A DNA stretch of 64,000 nt from Rhodobacteraceae bacterium HLUCCA08 (GTDB lineage Bacteria; Pseudomonadota; Alphaproteobacteria; Rhodobacterales; Rhodobacteraceae), in NCBI GenBank assembly GCA_001314655.1, contig LJSF01000043.1:62001-126000 (forward strand). Direction: 5' to 3'. Within the stretch, counting starts at the first letter, position 1. Each line of letters begins with the position of its first letter. Positions 41,918 to 51,601 of the stretch are shown here, one piece after another. The notes beneath the pieces were generated by a model that was given only the letters and a program-made list of their open reading frames with translations, was not told the DNA's origin and searched no databases. The position numbers and the translations under genes are program-made.

Positions 41918-44900
41918 ATGTGGGCAACTCTGCTGAGCCTATTCGGACTTGCGGCAATGGCATCGGGCGGCTTGGGGGGCGGTGGTGGCCGCGTCACGGC
42001 CCCGGGCCAGGGAAACGGGGTAAGAGACACGCCGATCAGCAATGATCCGGAGCCTGACCCTGAACCGGCCCCCGCGCCGGAACCCGAACCGGCCCCCGCG
42101 CCGAAACCCGAACCGGCCCCCCAGCCCGAGCCGGATTCGCAGCGCGACCCGACCGACGACCCCGATCCGGCGCCGGCGCCGGAACCTGAGCCGCAACCCG
42201 GACCGGAACCGACGCCTGAACCGACGCCCGAACCGGAACCGACGCCTGAACCGCAACCCGAACCGGAGCCCGAGCCCGAACCGGAGCCCGAACCGGAGCC
42301 CGAGCCCGAGCCCGAGCCCGAACCGGAACCCGCGCCGGAACCGACGCCCACGCCACCGCCGGCGAACCCGTCGGAGGGCCCGCAAACACTCGACCCCACG
42401 CCGATATCCGGCGCAGGCTCGGGGGGCGGGATGTCGATCCATGGCGGCCGGGTCACCACTTTCGAATGGGACAGCGACGAAGAGATCGCCAAGGTCGAGA
42501 TCACCGGCCTGCCCGAACACGGCAACGCCACCGTGAACCCCGACAACACGATCGCGCTGGTCCTGTCGGGCACCGATTACACTGGCCCGCTTTCGGTCGG
42601 TCTCACGGTGACCTATGCCGATGGCAGTACCGAGGATTTCAGCGCCGACTTCACCGTCGAAACCCCGCTGCAGGAAAAAGGCTGGGGCCAGGGCGAGCAT
42701 TACATGCTGGCCGAGGACGAGGATGGCGAGGTCGAGGTGGAAACCGGCGATCTGCATCGCCCGGTCTATCTGACCGAGGGGTCTCATGGGCTGACCAAGG
42801 CCGATATCGCCGCGCTCGAAGGGCTGTCCGAGGATGACATCACCCAGTCGTGGCTGATGGATCACCCCGAATACGGCGGCTCCGAGGCCACCGCGCTCGC
42901 CACGGATGTCGGCCTGGAAGTGTGGGACGGCCTGGTGCGCGCGGACAAGGTCAATTCGCACTGGCTGATGTTCGAGAACGGCTATACCTACGAAGATGTC
43001 GGACGGATCATCCCGCGCGGTGTGAGTGGCGAGGATGAGCTTCACCCGATCCACATCACCTCCTGGGGTGAGGGCGAACGGGCGGAACTCGACAGCCACA
43101 TCCGGCTGTATCAGGAAGAAAGCGTCAATATCGTCTTCAGCGAGGTCACCCTGTCCGGCGGCTTCAAGGCGATCGATGCCAGCAACCTGCTGTTCGACGA
43201 TGTCTGGATCACCGACGACGACTTTGCCGTGATCAAAGGGGCGGGTGTCACGGTGCACGATTCCGAGGTCGTCGGCGTCTCCAAGGACGCGCCGATGGCG
43301 GAGACCGGCGAATGGCACGCCCATACGGACCGGTCCAGCGGGTTCTATGCCAGCAAGATTTCGGGCCTGCTCTTCGAGAACACCCTGGTGCACCAGAACG
43401 GCTGGGCGCCCGGTTATACCGGCGACCCCGACGACCCGCAGCCGCCGAGCATGTTCAGCCACAATGTCTACCTGGCGCATACGACAGACGATGTGACCTT
43501 TCGCGACAACATCGTGTCCCAAGGGGCGTCCTACGGGCTCATGGCGCGCGGTGGCGGGTTCATCGAGGACAACCTGTTCGTCGACAACAATGCCGGCGTG
43601 AACTTCCTTGGCGGGGACCACAACAATGCCGGCCCGGTGGGCAACTTCACATTGTTCACCGACAACGTGATCACCCACGCCGCGCACAAGGAGGCCACGC
43701 AGATCGGGGCTTTCGCGCTTGGCGTGCATGACCGCGGTGAACTCTCGACCTTGCTCGACAATATCGTCGCCCATATCGCCGATCCGAACGATCCCGACGA
43801 CATCGCCGCCAAGGAAAAGGGCAGCGCACCGCTGACGATCGACAAGGAGGCGGCCTACAACGATACCATCGTCTACAACTGGGATGGACTACGCTACCTG
43901 TCCAATCCCGACCGTGCACCGCGCGACGAAAACACCGAAGATCTCGATGAGTCTGTTCTGGATCGGACCACGATCCAGCTTTATGCCGAAGGCCTTCTTG
44001 GCGGCGACAAGGCGACGATCGACGGCCTGATGGATCATATCCAGTCGCTTGCCGAAACCGACCAGGATGACACGTTCAAGGTCGATGACATCATCGCCTA
44101 TTTCCAGAACGGGTTCGGCATCGCCCCCAGCGGTGACGGGTCGGAAACCGATCACCGCTTCGTTCCCAATGACCTGGGCGACGGGATCCGCTGGGACAAC
44201 CGGTTGAACTGGATGGCCGAGGAAACCCCCGATGACGGTGACAATGTCGATCTGGCCGGCAATTGGGTGGAATATGGCGGCACCTTCGAAATCGGCAACC
44301 TGGACCTCGGATCGGGCGGCAGGCTGGATGTGAACAGCGGCAAGCTGACGGTCGAGGGTGACCTCGAGGTCGGCGCGCGGGGCGGAACCGTCACCACCAA
44401 GGCGGCCGGGCAATTCTGGCTGGACGGCTATGCCGACAGCGATCGGCTGACGATCGAGGTCGAGGGCGGTCGTTTTGCCAATACCGGCGATTTCTCGGGC
44501 GAGGCGTCGATCAACGTGTCGGGCGGCCAGGCCCTGCTGGGTGTCGATGATGCGTCGATGGTGCTTGGCGATGGCAGCGAACTGCGCATCGAAGGCTCGG
44601 ACGCCAAGGTCGGCTTCGACGGATCCGATGGCGGTAATGCGATCGTGCAAATGGCCGATGACGCCGTGCTGACCTTCGACGCCGATGCGGACGGGTTCTC
44701 GGGTATCCGCGAATTCCGCAGCGGGTATTTCGACCAGCAAGGCACCGATGTGCAATCCGGTCTGTCCCTGGACGGCCAATTGCAGATCGATCTGAGTGGC
44801 TATACCGGCGGTGCCGGCACGCAGTCCCTGATCCATGTCGATGCGCTGACCGGTGTCTTCGATGACATCCATGTGCACGGGCTGTCCGACCTCGATGCCC

Positions 44901-45115
44901 GGGTTGTCACCGACTACGAAACCGACGAGGTGCGTCTGGAGCTGACCGAGGGCGCGGGCGCCGTGTCGCATCATGTGATCGGCGATGACGGTTTCGGCGG
45001 CGACGAGGCATCCGACCTCTGGGCCGCGCTGACCGCCGGCCAGGGCACCTATGACGACACCGGCACCGGGATCTTTGCCGAGGATGATCCCCTGCCGGAA
45101 TTGCTGGGTCTCTAG
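41918..45115 (+). CDS. Pro-Glu-repeat, right-handed beta-helix surface protein
   Basis: 1065 residues. The N-terminus [20 protein letters not shown] is a hydrophobic segment with a glycine run, like a membrane anchor or uncleaved signal. Residues about 41-155 are a Pro-Glu repeat (dozens of E-P/P-E units, some A-P-A-P), expected to form an extended rod or cell-wall-spanning spacer. A beta-sandwich (about 180-250) and then a right-handed beta-helix (about 390-640; [38 protein letters not shown]) follow; the last 300 residues are beta-rich, with many G-x-L-x-V strands. This architecture suggests a polysaccharide-binding or -lyase-like surface protein. The start at 41918 has AGGA only 3 nt upstream, a short spacing. 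No family name recognised. Confidence 0.7.
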   Translation: MWATLLSLFGLAAMASGGLGGGGGRVTAPGQGNGVRDTPISNDPEPDPEPAPAPEPEPAPAPKPEPAPQPEPDSQRDPTDDPDPAPAPEPEPQPGPEPTPEPTPEPEPTPEPQPEPEPEPEPEPEPEPEPEPEPEPEPAPEPTPTPPPANPSEGPQTLDPTPISGAGSGGGMSIHGGRVTTFEWDSDEEIAKVEITGLPEHGNATVNPDNTIALVLSGTDYTGPLSVGLTVTYADGSTEDFSADFTVETPLQEKGWGQGEHYMLAEDEDGEVEVETGDLHRPVYLTEGSHGLTKADIAALEGLSEDDITQSWLMDHPEYGGSEATALATDVGLEVWDGLVRADKVNSHWLMFENGYTYEDVGRIIPRGVSGEDELHPIHITSWGEGERAELDSHIRLYQEESVNIVFSEVTLSGGFKAIDASNLLFDDVWITDDDFAVIKGAGVTVHDSEVVGVSKDAPMAETGEWHAHTDRSSGFYASKISGLLFENTLVHQNGWAPGYTGDPDDPQPPSMFSHNVYLAHTTDDVTFRDNIVSQGASYGLMARGGGFIEDNLFVDNNAGVNFLGGDHNNAGPVGNFTLFTDNVITHAAHKEATQIGAFALGVHDRGELSTLLDNIVAHIADPNDPDDIAAKEKGSAPLTIDKEAAYNDTIVYNWDGLRYLSNPDRAPRDENTEDLDESVLDRTTIQLYAEGLLGGDKATIDGLMDHIQSLAETDQDDTFKVDDIIAYFQNGFGIAPSGDGSETDHRFVPNDLGDGIRWDNRLNWMAEETPDDGDNVDLAGNWVEYGGTFEIGNLDLGSGGRLDVNSGKLTVEGDLEVGARGGTVTTKAAGQFWLDGYADSDRLTIEVEGGRFANTGDFSGEASINVSGGQALLGVDDASMVLGDGSELRIEGSDAKVGFDGSDGGNAIVQMADDAVLTFDADADGFSGIREFRSGYFDQQGTDVQSGLSLDGQLQIDLSGYTGGAGTQSLIHVDALTGVFDDIHVHGLSDLDARVVTDYETDEVRLELTEGAGAVSHHVIGDDGFGGDEASDLWAALTAGQGTYDDTGTGIFAEDDPLPELLGL
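42047..42360 (+). repeat. Low-complexity Pro-Glu codon repeat
   Basis: About 310 nt of imperfect CCC-GAA / CCG-GAG hexamer repeats, in frame, encode the Pro-Glu rod of the surrounding gene. Third-base changes within the units show it is not a recent perfect expansion, but slippage could still change its length between strains. Confidence 0.9.
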
Positions 45116-45140
45116 ATCCGGCCAGATGCGACCAGGATCC

Positions 45141-45171
45141 GACCGGGCGCGCCGTGGTGGCGTGCCCGGTC
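45141..45171. terminator. Strong convergent hairpin
   Basis: A 13-bp stem (one G-T pair) with a GTGGT loop lies between the convergent Pro-Glu-repeat gene (ends 45115) and the rhomboid gene (ends 45170), touching the rhomboid stop codon. No T-run is present, so it may act as a rho-aided or blocking structure rather than a classic terminator. Confidence 0.5.
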
Positions 45172-45802
45172 AGGCGTCCCGGGGCCGCGGATCGATCAGC
45201 AGGGCCACGACCCAGCCGGCGACGAAACCGCCAAGGTGGGTTTCCCAGGCCAGCTGGCCGTTCATCGCCCACCACAGCACCAGGTTCAGCGCCACCAGCA
45301 GCAGCACCGCCCTGCCGATCGGCCACAACCCTTCGTCATGGGTGTAGCGATCCACATAGGCCCAGGCCAGGATGCCGCCGACCAGCCCGAACAGCGCGCC
45401 GGAGGCGCCGACCATCGGCCGCAGATCCGGGGCCAACAGTCCGAACCCGGCCGCCCCGCCGATCAGCGCGCCGAGATAGAGCAGGGCAAAGCCCGTCGCG
45501 CCGACCCGCTCCAGCACGACCCGGCCCAGCGACCACAGGGTGATCATGTTCACCACCAGGTGGGCAAGGCCGGCGTGCAGGAAGCCGTAGGTCAGGAACA
45601 TCGCATAGGGCTGCGCGGTGTAGTTCGACCGCCAGCCGCGCAGCAGGCCCGGCCAGAACCCGCCGTAATCATAGATCAGCTGGCGCAGCCGGGCCGGGCC
45701 GACGATCCCGAAATCGGCGAGAAGAAGCACCGCTTCGACCCCGATGCACAGGACGATGGGCACCCACAGGATCCAGCCGTGACGGGCCGTCAGGGACGCC
45801 AT
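45170..45802 (-). CDS. Rhomboid family intramembrane serine protease
   Basis: 210 residues with about six membrane helices. The catalytic Ser is in VGASGALFGLVGG and the His in THLGGFVAGW; HAGLAHLVVNMITLW carries the conserved His/Asn of helix 2. A larger first loop (LRQLIYDYGGFWPGLLRGW) precedes it. The gene overlaps the end of the outer-membrane barrel gene by 13 nt, so it belongs to the same minus-strand operon. Rhomboids cleave within transmembrane helices, so processing of sorted surface proteins is possible here. It is not obviously a rhombosortase. Confidence 0.85.
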   Translation of the reverse strand: MASLTARHGWILWVPIVLCIGVEAVLLLADFGIVGPARLRQLIYDYGGFWPGLLRGWRSNYTAQPYAMFLTYGFLHAGLAHLVVNMITLWSLGRVVLERVGATGFALLYLGALIGGAAGFGLLAPDLRPMVGASGALFGLVGGILAWAYVDRYTHDEGLWPIGRAVLLLVALNLVLWWAMNGQLAWETHLGGFVAGWVVALLIDPRPRDA

Positions 45803-47115
45803 CCGACACTGGTCCGAAGACCGACGAAGACCTCGTCCGACCGGATATCGGCGCTGCCGTCCTCGCGCTCGATCGTATGGGTGACGCCGCCGATCAGCGA
45901 CCAATCCTCGGTCAGGGCATGGCTGTAGGTCAGGCTCAGGTCGAGCCGCTGCGCATCGCCGGACGCGCCCAGAACTTCGGTGTCGCGCAGGTTCAACCCG
46001 GCCCCGAGGGTGGATGTGCGGGTCAGCTCGAAGGCCCAGTCGACGGACATTCGCGTGTTCAGGGTTTCGGAGCCGTCGGTGTCGGTGGCGAAAGCCTGGT
46101 CCAGCGACACGCCGAACTGGCTGCGCGGCAGGGCCTGGTCATAGGACAGGGCATAAAGCGGGCGCAGATCTCCGTCGGTGCCTTCGCTCAAACCGAAGCG
46201 GGCGGTCAGGCTCGCCTCGCGCAACTCGATCGACCGGCCAAGCGTGAGCGTGCTGCGCCGGCCGCTTTCATCCAGGTCCGATGACAGGGTCGCGGTATAG
46301 GCGCCGTTCGGACGCGCTTCGGTCAGGGCCAGGGCGAAGGACAGGCCCTCGTCCACCGTATCGGACCCGCCGGTCGTTTCCGTCACGCGGGTCAGGCCCA
46401 GATCCAGCGCGGCGTCCAGCGTGCCGGTGACGGCCAGATCGGCGCCGGCCCCCAACCGTTCGCGGGTCACGTCGGTGCCGCCGTCGCGGTCGGTTTCCGA
46501 ATAGCCGGCAAAGACCCGGGCCGAAATCCGCCGGTCGATGTCGAAGCGCAGGGTCAGGTCGACGCTGCCGGTTTCCTCGTCCAGAAGGCCGGGGTCGGTG
46601 GTGTCGCTATAGCGGGTCTCCGAATAGCCCAAGGCGAGGGTGCCGCCAAAGGGCGCCTCTTGGCCAAAGGCCAGGTCCAGGCCCAGCCGCGTCCGGGCGC
46701 GGGTGCCGCTGTCGATCACGAAGATGCCGGGCAGGGCGTCCAGTTCGAAGACCGAATCCACATCGGCCTCGGCATAGGCCAGATCCAGCGAAACGGCGGT
46801 CTGGCGGCTTTGCAGGCCGTAGCTCAGCGCGAAGCGCGGGTCGATGACGCCGGAGTCATCGGCGCTGTCGATCGCGGTCAGGTAGGTGCCATCCAGAGAC
46901 GCCTCGAACACCTGGTTGCGGGTCTCGCTGGACAGGCCGAAGCCCAGGAGGCTTTCCCCGGTCAGATCGCCCTCGGACGAGACGAGCCTTTGGCTGAACC
47001 GCAACTCGGCTGACAGGCCACCGTCCTGCGCCGCGGCACCCGTCACGACCATGGCAAGCCCCAAGGCCGCCGCGGCGACCCGGGTCAGCGGCCGGCGATC
47101 CCCCCGCACCGGCAT
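45790..47115 (-). CDS. Outer-membrane beta-barrel protein, exosortase-locus type
   Basis: 441 residues with a signal peptide (LTRVAAAALGLAMVVTGAAA) and then about 400 residues of alternating amphipathic strands and acidic turns ending in an aromatic-Arg-Pro tail (RTSVGWRP). The composition (rich in Asp, Thr, Ser, Leu, Gly) and the strand-turn rhythm fit a 14-18-strand barrel. By position between the OPX protein and the rhomboid it corresponds to the PEP-CTERM-locus outer-membrane protein family (TIGR03016/EpsL-like), probably an exit channel or structural partner for export. Confidence 0.72.
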   Translation of the reverse strand: MPVRGDRRPLTRVAAAALGLAMVVTGAAAQDGGLSAELRFSQRLVSSEGDLTGESLLGFGLSSETRNQVFEASLDGTYLTAIDSADDSGVIDPRFALSYGLQSRQTAVSLDLAYAEADVDSVFELDALPGIFVIDSGTRARTRLGLDLAFGQEAPFGGTLALGYSETRYSDTTDPGLLDEETGSVDLTLRFDIDRRISARVFAGYSETDRDGGTDVTRERLGAGADLAVTGTLDAALDLGLTRVTETTGGSDTVDEGLSFALALTEARPNGAYTATLSSDLDESGRRSTLTLGRSIELREASLTARFGLSEGTDGDLRPLYALSYDQALPRSQFGVSLDQAFATDTDGSETLNTRMSVDWAFELTRTSTLGAGLNLRDTEVLGASGDAQRLDLSLTYSHALTEDWSLIGGVTHTIEREDGSADIRSDEVFVGLRTSVGWRP

Positions 47116-47119
47116 GGGC

Positions 47120-47743
47120 CTACTCGAACAGGCGCCGCTCGGGCACCAGGATGACGTCGCCGTCGATCAGTTCGATATCCCGGACCATCTGCGCGCCGTC
47201 CATGATGGCGCGGTAATCGATCTCGTAGATCGATTGCTGGCCGGTCGTGGGGTCGGTCCGGCGCAGTTGCACGCGCTTGGTGGCGGCAAAGCGGGTCATG
47301 CCGCCGGATTGGGCGATGGCCTGCAGGAAGGTGGTGCCGGGCGCGACTTCCTTGAGGCCGGGATTGTTCACCTCGCCCAGGAAATAGATATCGACCGTCG
47401 GCGCCGCCGCCGGGGCGGCCTGGACCACCGGGGCGGGTTCCCGTTCGGCCGGCTGGACCGAGACGAAGACATTCGGTTCGGCGGCAAAGTTCGAGGCGAT
47501 GGCGCTGGTGATCGATTGCTCGACCTCGCCGACCGTGCGGCCCGAGACGCGCAGGCTGCCGGCAAAGGGAAAACTGATCCGGCCGTCCGGCAGGACGACG
47601 AGGGACCGGTTCAGCGCGGCGTCCTCGAGGACTTCGATGACCAGGACATCGCCGGCCCGGACCTGGTATTCGGATTGCGCCGAAGCCGTGGTCGCGATGG
47701 TGACCAGCCAGAGGCCGGCCAGAAAGCGCTTCAGGAGTACCAT
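47120..47743 (-). CDS. Polysaccharide export protein (OPX/Wza-like)
   Basis: 207 residues. A signal peptide (MVLLKRFLAGLWLVTIATTASA) is followed by the Poly_export domain (YQVRAGDVLVIEVLED, LPDGRISFPFAGSLRVSGRT) and an SLBB domain (IYFLGEVNNPGLKEV, FLQAIAQSGGM). It lacks the lipobox and long C-terminal helix of Wza, as is usual for short OPX proteins that pair with a separate outer-membrane barrel, here the next gene. It should form the periplasmic part of the export channel. Start placed at ATG 47743; the following gene begins 4 nt after its stop. Confidence 0.9.
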   Translation of the reverse strand: MVLLKRFLAGLWLVTIATTASAQSEYQVRAGDVLVIEVLEDAALNRSLVVLPDGRISFPFAGSLRVSGRTVGEVEQSITSAIASNFAAEPNVFVSVQPAEREPAPVVQAAPAAAPTVDIYFLGEVNNPGLKEVAPGTTFLQAIAQSGGMTRFAATKRVQLRRTDPTTGQQSIYEIDYRAIMDGAQMVRDIELIDGDVILVPERRLFE

Positions 47744-47873
47744 GTGCTCAACTGCCCTTCTTTCGCGGTTTGCCGCAGTGTCTGCCCGGATCGCGGCCAA
47801 GGAAAGGACAAATCCCGTTGGTCGCCGATCCGGGGCGGAAGTGTCGTTTTGCCGTCACGTCCTGGTGACCGGC

Positions 47874-50318
47874 CTAGTCCGACCCCGCTTCGGCGCCCAG
47901 CGCCTGGAGCCGCGCGCGTGCGTCCTCGATCTGGGGTCGGCTGTCGGCGGGGCCGGCGATCTCGATCGCGCGGGCATATTGCTGTTGCGCATCGTCGCTG
48001 CGGCCCAGGTCCTCGTAGGTGCGGCCCAGGTGATATTGCACCAGCGGGTCGCCGCTCAACCCTTCGGCGGCGGCCTCCAGATAGGGCAGGGCGGTGTCCG
48101 TTTCGCCGCGGCGGAAGGCGATCCAGCCATAGGTGTCCTGCAGGGCGGGGATATCGGCCTCGGAGAACCGGCGGGCGATGATCCAGGCGCGGTCCAGGCT
48201 TTCCGCGTCATCGCGCCAGGTGGACAGCAGACTGGCCAGGTTGTTGGCCACGATGATCGAGTTGGAGTCGGTTTCGTAAAGCCCCTCGTAGATCGCGATC
48301 GCGCCGTCGATGTCGCCGGCGCGTTCCAGGAACGACGCCTTGGCCCAAAGCAGGCCACCATCCTGAGGCAAGTGGCCCAGCCCCTCTTCGACCAGGGCCA
48401 GGGCGCCGTCGGGGTCGCCCTGCCGCTGCTTCAGGCGGGCCAGTTCCAGCCAGACCGTCGGACGCTCGGGATTCGCGTCGATCAGGCCGCGATACAGCGA
48501 TTCCGCGGCCTCGGCATTGCCGTTCACCGCCTCGGTCGCGGCGAGGACAAAGGTCACGGCCTCGTTGCCGGGGTTCTCGGCCGCCAGGTCGCGGGCCTGG
48601 TCCAGCGCGCCGTCCAGGTCGCCGGTGGCCAGCCGGGCGCGGATCAGCGACACCTTGGTGCCCATCGTGGCATCCTGGCCACCGGCGATCTGTTCGAGAT
48701 AGGCCATCGCCTCGTCCGGGCCGGCCTGCCGGTTGAGCCGTTCGGCCTCCAGCCCGTTGGCCGCGCCGATCGCCTCGGGCGTTTCCAGGCGGCGCAACGT
48801 GTCGGCGACCTGCTGGGCGCGACCCAGATCGTCCATCTCGAGGTAGAGCTGGCCAAGCGTGACCAGGATCTCGATGTTCTGCGGGGCGAGGCGCAGGGCG
48901 GGCAGCAAGGTGTCCTCGGCCGGCAGGTAACGTTCCTCCTCGATCAGCAGGCGGGCATAGCGCACGCTTTCGGCCGGCGCGTTGCCCGAGGCATCGACCG
49001 CCAGGGCCAGGAAATCGCGCGCCAGGCTCGGGCTGCCGGCGCGGGTATAGGCCTCGGCCATCAGGGTCATCGCCTCGGCATCTTCACGCGACGATTCCAG
49101 CGCCAGCCGCAGGGCCGAGATCGCGCCGTCGGTGTCGTCGGCCTCGATCTGCCAGCGGGCCTGCATCTTGAGCGCCTCGGGATTGTCCGGATTGTCGGCC
49201 AGCACCTCTTCGACCCGGGCGCGGGCGCCGACCTCGTTGCCGGTATCGCGCAGCATCCGCGCCAGGGCGACGGTGACGTTCTCGACCACCTCGGGGTCGG
49301 CGTCGTCGCCCTGCGATCGGAGAATGTCTTCGAGGGCCGCGATCGCCTGGTCCTGTTCGCCGACCGAGAAATCAAGCGCCGCGCCGATGATCTGGAACGG
49401 GATCGGGTCGGCGGCCTCGGGGATGATCCGGGCAAGCTCGTCCTGCGCGGCTTCGATGCTGCGTGCCTCGGCCAGGAAGCGGATCAGGTCGACGGTGGGG
49501 CCCGGCTCGTCGGACGCGGCGGCAAGGTCGCGCAGAAACGCCTCGGCCTTGTCCAGATCCCCCTGCGACAGGAAGAACCGGATCAGTGTGGCCTTGTGTT
49601 CGGAATCGTCCGGGAACCGGTCGACCATGTCGACAAGCTGCGCTTCCAGCCCCTCGTCATCCCCCAATTGGGCCAGGATCTGCAGCCGCTGGCGCCAGTA
49701 CAGCTGATTGTCGGGATCCCGTTCCAGCAGCCAGTCGACCTGGCGCAGGGCGCTGTTGAATTCGCCGTCGCGCAGGTGATTGTCGATCAGGATGTTGCGC
49801 AACACGATGCTTTCGGACTGGCTGTCCAGCAGGTCCGTCGCCGCACGGGCCTGTTCACGCCGCACCGGGGCATTGTCGTCAAGCGCCGCGACGCGATAGG
49901 CCCGGGCGATGGTCAGCGCCTGGACCCGCGGATCGTCCGGGGTCAGTTCCTCGGCGCGCAGGCCGTGGCGTTCGACCTCGTCCCAATTGGCCGCGGCAAA
50001 GGCCAGCTCGGCCAGGGCGATCCGGGTTTCCACGTCATCGGGATATTGTTCGGCCAGGCGCAGATACTGGCTGTAGGCCCCCTGGGGGTTTCCGCGTTCG
50101 TTCAACAGCAGGTCGGCCAGCTGGCGCCGGGCTTCCAGGTGGCTTCCGTTCAGTTCGAAGACGTTGCGCAGCTCGACGATGGCGCGGTCCACGTCGCCCT
50201 CTTCCAGAAGCGTCAGGGCGTTCTGGTAATGCTCTTCGGCGCGCTCCTCGGCGGATTTGCACGCCGACAGGAACACAGCGGTGCTGAGGACAAGAAGCAG
50301 GGAAAGAATGCGACGCAC
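47874..50318 (-). CDS. TPR-repeat lipoprotein of exosortase/exopolysaccharide locus (PrsT-like)
   Basis: 814 residues. The first 20 residues are a lipoprotein signal (ILSLLLVLSTAVFLSACKS) with Cys at the lipobox. The rest is a long string of TPR units (for example HYQNALTLLEEGDVDRAIVE, NPERPTVWLELARLKQRQGD), about 20 repeats. This matches the PEP-CTERM system TPR lipoprotein PrsT, thought to scaffold polymerisation or export in the periplasm. The start is GTG at 50318 with GGAG upstream. It lies between the initiating sugar transferase and the OPX gene on the minus strand. Confidence 0.85.
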   Translation of the reverse strand: MRRILSLLLVLSTAVFLSACKSAEERAEEHYQNALTLLEEGDVDRAIVELRNVFELNGSHLEARRQLADLLLNERGNPQGAYSQYLRLAEQYPDDVETRIALAELAFAAANWDEVERHGLRAEELTPDDPRVQALTIARAYRVAALDDNAPVRREQARAATDLLDSQSESIVLRNILIDNHLRDGEFNSALRQVDWLLERDPDNQLYWRQRLQILAQLGDDEGLEAQLVDMVDRFPDDSEHKATLIRFFLSQGDLDKAEAFLRDLAAASDEPGPTVDLIRFLAEARSIEAAQDELARIIPEAADPIPFQIIGAALDFSVGEQDQAIAALEDILRSQGDDADPEVVENVTVALARMLRDTGNEVGARARVEEVLADNPDNPEALKMQARWQIEADDTDGAISALRLALESSREDAEAMTLMAEAYTRAGSPSLARDFLALAVDASGNAPAESVRYARLLIEEERYLPAEDTLLPALRLAPQNIEILVTLGQLYLEMDDLGRAQQVADTLRRLETPEAIGAANGLEAERLNRQAGPDEAMAYLEQIAGGQDATMGTKVSLIRARLATGDLDGALDQARDLAAENPGNEAVTFVLAATEAVNGNAEAAESLYRGLIDANPERPTVWLELARLKQRQGDPDGALALVEEGLGHLPQDGGLLWAKASFLERAGDIDGAIAIYEGLYETDSNSIIVANNLASLLSTWRDDAESLDRAWIIARRFSEADIPALQDTYGWIAFRRGETDTALPYLEAAAEGLSGDPLVQYHLGRTYEDLGRSDDAQQQYARAIEIAGPADSRPQIEDARARLQALGAEAGSD

Positions 50319-50425
50319 GATGCGATCTCCGGTTCGGTCATATGAAACAGCTTCCGGAACAGCGTAGCCGAAGCCACCTGTCCCGGAAACAGCCGATGCG
50401 GTCAATTCTCCGCGCTTGGCGTGCC

Positions 50426-51121
50426 TCAGTACCCCGTGCCGCGGCAGACCACGGCGACGGTGCGCAGGATGATCCCGAGGTCCATGCGCAACGACAGGTC
50501 GCGGAAGTAGCGTTCGTCATAGGCCGCGCGGCCGGCAAAGGTGGTATCGTTGCGATCCGAGATCTGCCAAAGGCCTGTCATGCCCGGCCGAAGCCGGAAA
50601 TAGGCGGTGCCGGGATAGGCGGGCTGCTGTTCGACCATCATCGGCCGCGGCCCGACCAGCGACATGGTGCCGTTGATCACGTTCCACAGCTGCGGCAGTT
50701 CGTCCAGCGAGGTCTTGCGCAGCAGACGGCCCACGCGGGTGATCCGCGGATCGTCCTTGAGCTTTTGCGTGCTGTCCCATTCCCGGCGCGCCGCGGGATT
50801 GGCGGCAAGGTAGTCCTCGAGCTTCGCATCGGCCTTGTGGACCATGGTGCGCAGCTTCCAGATGCGGAACACGCGGCCGTTCAGGCCGACGCGGTCTTGC
50901 GAATAGAACGGGGCGTGGCCGCCCAGCATCACGGCCAGCGCGAGGATGGAGATCACGGCAAGGCTGAAAGGTGCCGAAACGATCACCAGCAGCAGATCGA
51001 GCGCCCGTTTCGCGCCGTTGCGATAAAGTCCATCGGATCGGGTCGGGAGCGGGTAGGACACCGGAGCCAAAACGGCCTTCGGGGCGCCCTCGCGCGTCAG
51101 GTCAGTCAAATGTAATGTCAT
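50426..51121 (-). CDS. Initiating sugar transferase (WcaJ/exoY-type)
   Basis: 231 residues. One membrane hairpin (RALDLLLVIVSAPFSLAVIS) is followed by the bacterial sugar-transferase catalytic domain with FYSQDRVGLNGRVFRIWKLR, TRVGRLLRKTSLDELPQLWN and GTMSLVGPRPMM. It transfers a hexose-1-phosphate from a nucleotide sugar to undecaprenyl phosphate, starting repeat-unit synthesis. The length fits short ExoY-like enzymes lacking the N-terminal CoA-binding-like domain. It is the first gene of the minus-strand export operon. Start at ATG 51121. Confidence 0.92.
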   Translation of the reverse strand: MTLHLTDLTREGAPKAVLAPVSYPLPTRSDGLYRNGAKRALDLLLVIVSAPFSLAVISILALAVMLGGHAPFYSQDRVGLNGRVFRIWKLRTMVHKADAKLEDYLAANPAARREWDSTQKLKDDPRITRVGRLLRKTSLDELPQLWNVINGTMSLVGPRPMMVEQQPAYPGTAYFRLRPGMTGLWQISDRNDTTFAGRAAYDERYFRDLSLRMDLGIILRTVAVVCRGTGY

Positions 51122-51601
51122 GGCAGCGTCACGGCCTTGGGCCGATCCCTCTTTAAAAAAATCCCGTCGAACCAAAAGCCGTTTGGCCCACTCATACCAA
51201 CCGTCGGAAAAGCTAAGACTCACCCGACAGGGATTACGGTAACATTGTGGCAACGATTTAGCAAAGCCGCGGCGTTTGCGGCGTTCTGATTTTTCTTGGT
51301 TTTTTCACGGTCTTGCGTAGCAACTGGGCGATTTGCAACCAAAAGTTGCGGATGGGCGGCAGGCCTCCTCCGACAATGCACCGGGCTACAGCGCTATTGT
51401 GTGCGAACCGGAAACTCCAACGCCACGATCGTGCGATTTCTGCACACGTCCTGCGAATCGTCGGGACAGAGTTCCGGCAAAAGCTTGCCTTGAAACCTCC
51501 ACACTGAAAGTCTACCGCCAAGAGGTCATGACCTTATATATTGTTCCAGCCGGTCCGGGCGCGCCTTGTCGTCCACACCGCCGAATTTCGAAGTGCCGCA
51601 G
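51122..51601. other. 480-nt divergent regulatory region of the export core
   Basis: It separates the minus-strand sugar-transferase operon from the plus-strand ATPase/Wzz/kinase operon and should carry both promoters. It is AT-richer than the genes, with T-runs around 51288-51306, a 5-bp hairpin at 51335-51349 (GCAAC/GTTGC) and a TATATT at 51537. No gene is convincing in it. A candidate sigma-54 site is listed separately. Confidence 0.5.
51248..51263 (+). promoter_or_regulatory. Candidate sigma-54 (-24/-12) promoter for the ATPase/Wzz operon
   Basis: TGGCAACGATTTAGCA has TGGCA at -24 and T-x-GCA at -12 with the right 12-nt spacing. The gene start is 340 nt away, so a long leader would result. 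No bound activator gene is in the window. Confidence 0.35.

Noticed and set aside
41541-41936. Plus-strand open frame of 131 codons in the gap before the Pro-Glu-repeat gene
   Set aside because: No ribosome site, no recognisable protein features, and it overlaps the start of the real gene.
42047-42360. Periodic repeat that could be taken for a CRISPR-like or satellite array
   Set aside because: The unit is 6 nt, in frame, with no spacers; it encodes the Pro-Glu rod.
51537-51542. TATATT as a -10 box for the ATPase operon
   Set aside because: No acceptable -35 hexamer at 16-18 nt spacing, so it was not listed as a promoter.
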